NCBI RefSeq assembly: GCF_001005085.2
Contig: NZ_LBMU02000088.1
Span: forward strand, 62,001 to 126,000
Origin: Streptomyces humi
GTDB taxonomy: Bacteria; Actinomycetota; Actinomycetes; Streptomycetales; Streptomycetaceae
DNA: 64,000 nucleotides
Direction: 5' to 3'
Shown: one piece after another, positions 58,985 to 64,000 of the stretch
Layout of the letters: the number at the start of each line of letters is the position of its first letter
Position numbering within the stretch: position 1 is the first letter of the stretch
Notes under the pieces: generated by a model
The model's input: only the letters and a program-made list of their open reading frames with translations
What the model was told of the DNA's origin: nothing
Databases searched by the model: none
Made by a program: the position numbers and the translations under genes

Positions 58985-60199
58985 TCACGTCACCGCCCCC
59001 GCCTCCTTCAGCGCCAGGATCCGCTCCCAGTCCAGCCCCAGCTCCAGCAGGACCTCCTCGGTCTGTGCCGCGAACTCCGGCGCCGGGCCCAGCCGCGGTG
59101 CGGTGACGTCGAACTGCACCGGATTCGCGACCAGTTCGAGCTCACCGGCCCGGACGACGTACTCGTTCGCCCGGACCTGCGCGTCCCGGCCGGCCCCCAG
59201 GGAGTCCTGCACGGGCGCCCACGGGCCGGCCAGCGTCGCGAAGCGCTCGGACCACTCGGCCAGGGTGCCCGTGGCGATCACCTCGCGCAGGATCCTGACG
59301 GCCTCCTCCGTGTTCGCGGCGAGCCGTTCGCCCGTCGCGAAGCGCGGATCGTCGGCCAGCTCCGGGCGGCCGATGTGCCGGCACACGTCCGCCCAGAACT
59401 TGCCGGGCTGGAGCATCACGAGCGACAGATAGCGGTCGTCGGCCGTGCGGTACAGCCCCGTCAGCGGGTTGGCGGGGGAGTTGTGGGTCCCGGGCGGCGA
59501 CGCGACCCAGCTCTTGTCGAGGTGGAGGGAGAGCGCGATGCCGTGTCCCATCGCCCACACCCCGCTGCCGAGCAGGGAGACGTCCACGACGGACGGCTCG
59601 CCGGTGCGTTCGCGCTTGAGCAGGGCCGCCGCGATGCCCCCGGCCAGGTTGGTGCCCGAGATGGTGTCGCCGTAGGCGGGCACCGGCGGCGGGATCATCC
59701 CTTCCGTGCCGGCCGGTGTCAGGCTGGCCGCCGTGCCGGCCCTGGCCCAGAACGCCGTCATGTCGTACCCGCCCCGGTCCGCCTCGCCGCCCCGCGGGCC
59801 GAGCGCGCTGCCACGGGCGTAGACGATCCTCGGGTTCACCTCCCGGATGTCGGCCACGTCGATGCCGAACCGCCGCCGCGCCGAGGGCAGGAAGCTGGTC
59901 AGGAACACGTCCGCGCGTGCGGCCAGTCGGTACAGCACCTCCCTGCCCTCGGGCCGCGCCATGTCCAGACCGATGCTGCGCTTGCCCCGGTTGGCGTGCT
60001 CCACGTTGGGGTTGGGGTCGCCCTCCACCCTGAAGGTGCCGGTCTGCCGCAGCCCGCGCTGCGGATCGCCGCTGACGGCGTGTTCCACCTTGACGACGTC
60101 AGCGCCCCAGTCGGCGAGCACCGCACCCGCGGACGGGACGAACCCGTACATCGCCACTTCCAGGACCCGTATTCCGGCCAGCGGGCCGTCGCCGCTCAT
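58985..60199 (-). CDS. Family III (CaiB/BaiF) CoA transferase
   Basis: A 404-residue family III CoA transferase. It has GIRVLEVAMYGFVPSAGAVL, ADWGADVVKVEHAVSGDPQR, HANRGKRSIGLDM and the catalytic aspartate in GGYDMTAFWARAGTAASLT. The WGADVVKVEH and NRGKRSIGLD motifs are textbook. It would activate a carboxylic acid with CoA taken from another thioester. Its ATG overlaps the stop of a 23-codon open frame with a good ribosome-binding site. Confidence 0.92.
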   Translation of the reverse strand: MSGDGPLAGIRVLEVAMYGFVPSAGAVLADWGADVVKVEHAVSGDPQRGLRQTGTFRVEGDPNPNVEHANRGKRSIGLDMARPEGREVLYRLAARADVFLTSFLPSARRRFGIDVADIREVNPRIVYARGSALGPRGGEADRGGYDMTAFWARAGTAASLTPAGTEGMIPPPVPAYGDTISGTNLAGGIAAALLKRERTGEPSVVDVSLLGSGVWAMGHGIALSLHLDKSWVASPPGTHNSPANPLTGLYRTADDRYLSLVMLQPGKFWADVCRHIGRPELADDPRFATGERLAANTEEAVRILREVIATGTLAEWSERFATLAGPWAPVQDSLGAGRDAQVRANEYVVRAGELELVANPVQFDVTAPRLGPAPEFAAQTEEVLLELGLDWERILALKEAGAVT

Positions 60200-60267
60200 C
60201 CGACCACTTCCCCGAAGGTCTTGCGCTCCATGAACTCCTCCAGACCGGCGCTGTTCGGGAGTGGCAT
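60196..60267 (-). other. 23-codon open frame coupled to the CoA transferase
   Basis: Starting at ATG 60267, eight bases after GGGAGG, the DNA encodes MPLPNSAGLEEFMERKTFGE followed by VVG. Its stop overlaps the CoA transferase ATG (ATGA). It may be a leader peptide. Alternatively it is the last part of a deleted medium-chain dehydrogenase, since LEEFMERKTFGEVV resembles the C-terminal end of quinone-reductase/alcohol-dehydrogenase proteins (LMERRxFGKVVL). Translation is plausible; function is unknown. Confidence 0.42.
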
Positions 60268-60287
60268 CCCGTCGCCTCCCGGACGCC

Positions 60288-60433
60288 GGAAACCAAGTTC
60301 TCGATTTTGAGAACCCTACCCGTCCGAGGATCCCGCGTCACGTCGTCGGAGACGTGGTCTTGACGCTGTCGCGCAGCAACACAAAGTCGTAAGAAGGGGG
60401 TTCCGGCGTCAACTTTCTGAAAGTATGGTTCTC
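60288..60433. promoter_or_regulatory. Weak GAGAAT-type sites between CoA transferase and beta-hydroxyacid dehydrogenase
   Basis: GGAAACCAAGTTCTC (60288-60302, 8 of 12 arm bases) lies near the leftward start. GAAAGTATGGTTCTC (60419-60433, 9 of 12) lies 22 bases before the rightward GTG. GTTCTC and GAGAAC (60297-60302 and 60309-60314) also form an everted repeat with a six-base spacer. The region is where a shared divergent promoter is expected. Confidence 0.45.
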
Positions 60434-60454
60434 GCATCCGGAAAGGAGATTCTT

Positions 60455-61270
60455 GTGATCGGAGTCGTGGGCGCCGGTCGGATGGGCCTGCCGGTGGTGC
60501 GACGGCTCGCCGGGGCGGGCCACCGGGTACGGGTGACCGGCAGGACCCCCGAAGCCCGCCGCGCCCTCGGCCGGGAGCCCGCGCAGGTCGTCCCCGACGT
60601 CGCCCAGGTCGGCGAGGGAGCGGACGTCGTACTGGTGTGTGTCCGCACCGACGGGCAGGTGCGTGAAGTCTGCCTCGACAGCGGGCTGTTGACCACGATG
60701 CCGAGCGGCAGCACCCTCGTCGTCCACACCACCGGAAGCCCCCGGACCGTCCAGGCGGTGGCGGACCGGGCCGCGGCAGGCGGGATCGGCGTCGTCGACG
60801 CACCGGTCAGCGGCGGCCCACCCGACGTGACGGCCGGCCGGATCACCCTCTACGTCGGAGGCGCCGCCGACACCGTCGCCCGCGTCCGGCCCGTACTGCG
60901 CAGCTACGCCGACCCCGTGCTGCACGTCGGACCGCTGGGCTTCGGCCAACGGGTCAAGCTCGTCAACAACACCGTCTTCGCGAGCCAGCTCGGACTGCTC
61001 GCCCACGCCACCCGCCTCGGCCGCCGACTGGGCGTCGACGAAAGCCTCCTGCTGGACGCCCTCACCCACGGCAGCGCATCGAGCCGCGCGCTCGCCGGCG
61101 TCGTACGCCACGGCTCGGTCACCGAGTTCGCCCGCGCGACAAGGGAGTTCCTCGGCAAGGACATGGACGTCGTGCACGCGGTCGCCGCCGAGCTCGGCGC
61201 CGACCTCGGCGCCCTCGCCCCCGCCCTCGACGCCCTGTCCGACGCGACCGTACCGGGGAACGGCGGCTGA
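60455..61270 (+). CDS. Beta-hydroxyacid dehydrogenase (3-hydroxyisobutyrate dehydrogenase-like)
   Basis: A 271-residue NAD(P)-dependent enzyme. The Rossmann motif VIGVVGAGRMGLPVVRRL is at the very start. DAPVSGGPPDVTAGRITL and the catalytic lysine in RVKLVNNTVFASQLG follow. It is a paralogue of the enzyme at 43806 but has a normal N-terminus. The GTG at 60455 with AAAGGAG is chosen over the ATG at 60425, which lies within the operator-like site. It heads an operon with the mycofactocin-type SDR, ferredoxin and P450. Confidence 0.87.
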   Translation: MIGVVGAGRMGLPVVRRLAGAGHRVRVTGRTPEARRALGREPAQVVPDVAQVGEGADVVLVCVRTDGQVREVCLDSGLLTTMPSGSTLVVHTTGSPRTVQAVADRAAAGGIGVVDAPVSGGPPDVTAGRITLYVGGAADTVARVRPVLRSYADPVLHVGPLGFGQRVKLVNNTVFASQLGLLAHATRLGRRLGVDESLLLDALTHGSASSRALAGVVRHGSVTEFARATREFLGKDMDVVHAVAAELGADLGALAPALDALSDATVPGNGG

Positions 61271-61374
61271 GCAGGCGAGCCACGCACCGGAGCCGAGGCG
61301 ACGACGCGACCCCGACCACCGGCCACCCCGCGGCCCGGGAACGAAGTACAACCACCGAAGAAGGGACACCGCCC

Positions 61375-62235
61375 ATGGGACGAGTCGAGGGCAAGGTCGC
61401 GTTCATCACCGGCGCGGCGCGCGGCCAGGGGCGCAGCCACGCCCTGCGGCTGGCCGAGGAAGGCGCCGACATCATCGCGGTGGACATCTGCCGCGACTAC
61501 GAGACGGTCCGCTATCCGATGGCCACCCCCGAGGACCTCAAGGAGACCGTCCGCCTGGTCGAGGAACAGGGGCGGCGCATCGTCGCCCGGCAGGCCGACG
61601 TACGCGACACCGCCCAGCTGCGCGCCGCCCTCGACGCGGGCCTGGCACAACTCGGCGGCCTGGACATCGTGGTGGCACAGGCCGGCATCGCCCCGCTGCG
61701 CGGCGAACCCAAGCTGCAAGCATGGTGCGACGCCGTGGACGTCGACCTGATCGGCACCATCAACACCATCCAGGTCTGTCTCCCCGACCTGCGCGAGGGC
61801 GCCTCCGTCATCGCCACCGGCTCCACCGCGGCCCTGATGGACCACGGCATCGTCCAGACCCCGGGCGCCAACCCGGGCGGCGCGGGGTACGCCTTCGCCA
61901 AGCGGGCGCTGTCCGAGTACGTCCACGAACTCGCCCGCAACCTGGCCCCGTTGAACCAGCGCGCGAACGTCCTGCACCCGACCAACGTCGACACCCACAT
62001 GCTGCAAAACGAGTCGATGTACGAGTCCTTCCGGCCCGACCTCGAACATCCCACCCGCGCGGACGCCGAGCCGTCCTTCGCCGTGCAGCAGGCCATGCCG
62101 ATCCCGTTCGTGGAGCCGCGCGACATCAGCAACGCCCTGCTCTTCCTCGCCTCCGACGAGGCCCGCTACATCACGGGAACCCAGCTGCGGGTGGACGCCG
62201 GCGGCTACCTCAAGTGGTACGACTGGCGCCGCTGA
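61375..62235 (+). CDS. Mycofactocin-coupled SDR family oxidoreductase
   Basis: A 286-residue SDR of the subgroup that carries a non-exchangeable NAD and is reoxidised by mycofactocin. It has the extended cofactor motif FITGAARGQGRSHALRLAEE, the insertion after DICRDYETVRYPMATPEDLK that lengthens the family to about 280 residues, GYAFAKRALSEYVHELARNL as YxxxK, and the ending QLRVDAGGYLKWYDWRR. It oxidises an alcohol and passes electrons to mycofactocin, whose biosynthesis genes lie at the left edge. A P450-ferredoxin pair follows in the same direction, so the alcohol may be a P450 product. Confidence 0.92.
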   Translation: MGRVEGKVAFITGAARGQGRSHALRLAEEGADIIAVDICRDYETVRYPMATPEDLKETVRLVEEQGRRIVARQADVRDTAQLRAALDAGLAQLGGLDIVVAQAGIAPLRGEPKLQAWCDAVDVDLIGTINTIQVCLPDLREGASVIATGSTAALMDHGIVQTPGANPGGAGYAFAKRALSEYVHELARNLAPLNQRANVLHPTNVDTHMLQNESMYESFRPDLEHPTRADAEPSFAVQQAMPIPFVEPRDISNALLFLASDEARYITGTQLRVDAGGYLKWYDWRR

Positions 62236-62380
62236 GCCCAGAGAACCCAGGCCGACGGCGACCAACCACCGCCGAAACCCCAGGCCGACGGCGACCAACC
62301 ACCGCCGAAACCCCAGGGCGACGGGGAGCAGACCACCGCCGAGACCCCGGGCCGACGGCGACCGACCACCGCCCAGCCCC
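62236..62380. repeat. 33-bp tandem repeat, four copies
   Basis: Units of the form CAGGCCGACGGCGACCAACC repeat with a period of 33-34 bases, beginning near 62248, 62281, 62314 and 62348. They fill the 187-base gap between the SDR and the ferredoxin. Copies one and two are nearly identical; later ones diverge. One frame would read as Pro-Gly-Arg-Arg repeats, but it has no start, so it is treated as non-coding. Confidence 0.9.
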
Positions 62381-62422
62381 GAGAGCCACCGTCTGAACCC
62401 CAGGTCAACAGGGAGAGGCACC

Positions 62423-62614
62423 GTGAAGGTACGGGTCGACCCGGAGCGCTGCCAGGGCCACACGCTCTGCGCGATGATCGCTCCGAAGGCATTCCAGCTC
62501 GACGACATCGACGGCCACTCCTCGGCCGTCGGCGAAGAAGTCCCCGCCGACCAGGAGGAGCAGGTCCGGGAGGCCGCGCACTCCTGCCCGGAACGGGCCA
62601 TCCAGCTCTTCTGA
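62423..62614 (+). CDS. Small ferredoxin (P450 partner)
   Basis: A 63-residue 3Fe-4S-type ferredoxin. The first two cysteines are in RCQGHTLCAMIAPKAF, and the third is in AHSCPERAIQLF. His is the variable residue of the cluster motif (C-Q-G-H-T-L-C). Unlike the ferredoxin at 42217 it has the usual Ala-Pro and no extra cysteines. It lies 46 bases before the P450 gene and should be its electron donor. The GTG at 62423 follows GGGAGAG. Confidence 0.92.
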   Translation: MKVRVDPERCQGHTLCAMIAPKAFQLDDIDGHSSAVGEEVPADQEEQVREAAHSCPERAIQLF

Positions 62615-62660
62615 GCCAGCCGAACCTCCAGCCGAACTTCCCCGAAAGGAGGGCAGAGCC

Positions 62661-64000
62661 ATGAGCGAGGCCGGCGCCGACGACGACCGCAAGAAGCACC
62701 GGGTGCACTTCGACCGCCACACACCGGAGTACCGCGACCAGTTCGAGGAGATCACCCACGACCTGCACGCCAAGTGCCCCATCGCCTGGACCGACACCCA
62801 CGGCGGCCACTGGGTCGCCAGCGGCAACCGCGAGGTCTTCGAACTGGCCCGCGCGGCCGAGTTCCTCTCCAACGACCACGACGTCAAGGGCGAACGGCGC
62901 GGCTACAAGGGCATCACCATCCCCTCGCCGCCCCGCTCCCGCGAACAGCAGGGCGGCTTCCTGGAGATGGACCCGCCCGGCCAGCGCCACTACCGCCAGG
63001 CGCTCAACCCCTACCTCTCCCCGGCGGCCGTCGCCCGCTGGATCCCCTTCGTCGACGAGGTCGTACGCGCCTGTCTGGACGAGAAGATCGAGGAAGGCCG
63101 CATCGACTTCGTCGACGACCTCGCCAACGTCGTCCCGGCCGTCCTCACCCTCGCCATGCTGGGCATCCCGCTCAAGGACTGGACGGTCTACAACGAGCCC
63201 GCCCACGCCTCCGTCTACACCCCGCCCCACTCGCCCGACATGGCACGGGTCCTGGAGCTGAGCCGGAACATGGGCCGCAGCCTCTACAGGTCCCTGCTGG
63301 AGATCCGGGAGCACCCCAGGCCCGGTCTGGTCGACGCCCTCGTACACGCCGAGATCCACGGACGGCGGCCGTCCGACGAGGAACTGGTCGGCGTGCTGGC
63401 CCTGCTCGTCGGCGGCGGCTTCGACACCACCACGGCACTGACCGCGCACGCCCTGGAGTGGCTGTCGCAGCATCCCGGTGAGCGGGACCGGCTCAGCCGG
63501 GAACGGGACACCCTGCTGGACTCGGCGACCGAGGAGTTCCTGCGCTTCTTCACTCCGGCGCCGGGCGACGGCCGCACCATCTCCGCGGACTGCGAGATCG
63601 CCGGCCAGCGGTTCGAGGAGGGTGAACGCCTGTGGCTGTCCTGGGCGATGGCCAACCGGGACCCCGCCGTCTTCCCCGACCCCGACCGCGTCCACCTCGA
63701 CCGCAAGGGCAACCGGCACAGCAGCTTCGGCCTGGGCATCCACCGCTGCATCGGTTCGAACGTCGCCCGCACGGTGTTCAAGCGGATGGTGACGGCCGTG
63801 CTGGACCGGATACCGGACTACCGCTGCGACCCCGACGGCACCGTCCACTACGAGACCATCGGCGTCATCCAGGGCATGCGGCACCTCCCGGCGGCCTTCA
63901 CCCCGGGCAGGCGCCTCGGCCCCTCGCTCGACGAGACGCTGGAGACGCTCCAGAAGGCCTGCGACGAGCAGCGGCTCGCCGAGCCGGTGACCACACGCCC
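62661..64000 (+). CDS. Cytochrome P450, 3' end outside the window
   Basis: At least 446 residues with no stop by base 64000, so the C-terminus is cut off by the window. The I-helix motif is LLVGGGFDTTTALTAHALEW, with Asp-Thr as the acid-alcohol pair. The ExxR is ATEEFLRFFTP, and the haem loop is SSFGLGIHRCIGSNVARTV. The C-terminal part past the haem loop is already long (LDETLETLQKACDEQR), so it should end soon or carry an extension. The ATG at 62661 has AAGGAGGG. It probably hydroxylates the pathway substrate, giving the alcohol used by the mycofactocin-type SDR. Confidence 0.93.
   Translation, partial: MSEAGADDDRKKHRVHFDRHTPEYRDQFEEITHDLHAKCPIAWTDTHGGHWVASGNREVFELARAAEFLSNDHDVKGERRGYKGITIPSPPRSREQQGGFLEMDPPGQRHYRQALNPYLSPAAVARWIPFVDEVVRACLDEKIEEGRIDFVDDLANVVPAVLTLAMLGIPLKDWTVYNEPAHASVYTPPHSPDMARVLELSRNMGRSLYRSLLEIREHPRPGLVDALVHAEIHGRRPSDEELVGVLALLVGGGFDTTTALTAHALEWLSQHPGERDRLSRERDTLLDSATEEFLRFFTPAPGDGRTISADCEIAGQRFEEGERLWLSWAMANRDPAVFPDPDRVHLDRKGNRHSSFGLGIHRCIGSNVARTVFKRMVTAVLDRIPDYRCDPDGTVHYETIGVIQGMRHLPAAFTPGRRLGPSLDETLETLQKACDEQRLAEPVTTR

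Noticed and set aside
62236..62396. Coding potential of the Pro-Gly-Arg-Arg repeat frame after the mycofactocin-type SDR
   Set aside because: The frame has no start or ribosome-binding site of its own and differs from the SDR frame.

Overview
The window is a stretch of a high-GC actinobacterial chromosome. Evidence by eye: strong G/C bias at third codon positions, many GTG starts, ATGA/GTGA gene overlaps, and mycofactocin and F420-type enzymes. It could be Streptomyces-like, but the genus cannot be fixed from the sequence. No rRNA, tRNA, CRISPR, insertion sequence or phage gene was seen. Nearly everything is one large catabolic island for a carboxylic-acid or cyclic substrate handled as CoA thioesters. 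The left edge cuts a mycofactocin biosynthesis operon (mftD-mftE-mftF). The right edge cuts a cytochrome P450 that follows a ferredoxin and a mycofactocin-type short-chain dehydrogenase.

Layout. 1-2731: mftD'-mftE-mftF. 2909-6980: split B12-dependent acyl-CoA mutase, LLM-family flavin/F420 oxidoreductase, CoA transferase. 6957-13163: ferredoxin reductase (-), an acyl-CoA ligase/paired acyl-CoA dehydrogenase/hydratase operon (+), SDR (-). 13263-19298: thiolase, thioesterase, TetR regulator, then a small membrane peptide with a second dehydrogenase pair and a hydratase. 19295-20949: an XRE regulator/SDR pair that looks like an unrelated insertion. 21139-24089: a leftward operon with a third dehydrogenase pair. 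24415-37894: one long operon from an aldehyde dehydrogenase through a LivKHMGF-type ABC importer and two small unknown proteins to amidohydrolase, SDR, CoA transferase, hydratase, thiolase and dehydrogenase. 37956-43682: an APH-type kinase with its acyl-CoA dehydrogenase, a second TetR, a VOC protein, a broken SDR and a P450-ferredoxin operon. 43806-56285: beta-hydroxyacid dehydrogenase, Rieske oxygenase, two amidohydrolases, three CoA ligases, a dehydrogenase and a chorismate-mutase-like protein. 56401-64000: hydratase, SDR, TauD-type dioxygenase, CoA transferase, beta-hydroxyacid dehydrogenase, mycofactocin-type SDR, ferredoxin and P450.

How it fits together (inference). A solute would be imported by the Liv-type transporter and oxidised by P450s, the Rieske enzyme and the TauD enzyme. 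It would be activated by four ligases or three family III CoA transferases and degraded by beta-oxidation, using three two-gene acyl-CoA dehydrogenases plus three single-gene ones, hydratases, SDRs and two thiolases. The mutase and the kinase/dehydrogenase pair would handle branched and 4-hydroxylated intermediates. Two-gene dehydrogenases and a FadD3-like ligase recall actinobacterial steroid C/D-ring and side-chain catabolism, but the diagnostic ring-cleavage genes are not in view, so the substrate is unknown.

The strongest structural signal is a 15-bp palindrome, GAGAAT-N3-ATTCTC. Four copies are perfect and about eleven are degenerate. Nearly all lie in promoter regions or over a start codon, and one is present in every divergent promoter region except that of the XRE/SDR pair. 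It very likely marks one regulon that ties the island together, probably under the TetR at 15399-16073 and/or the TetR at 40332-41024.
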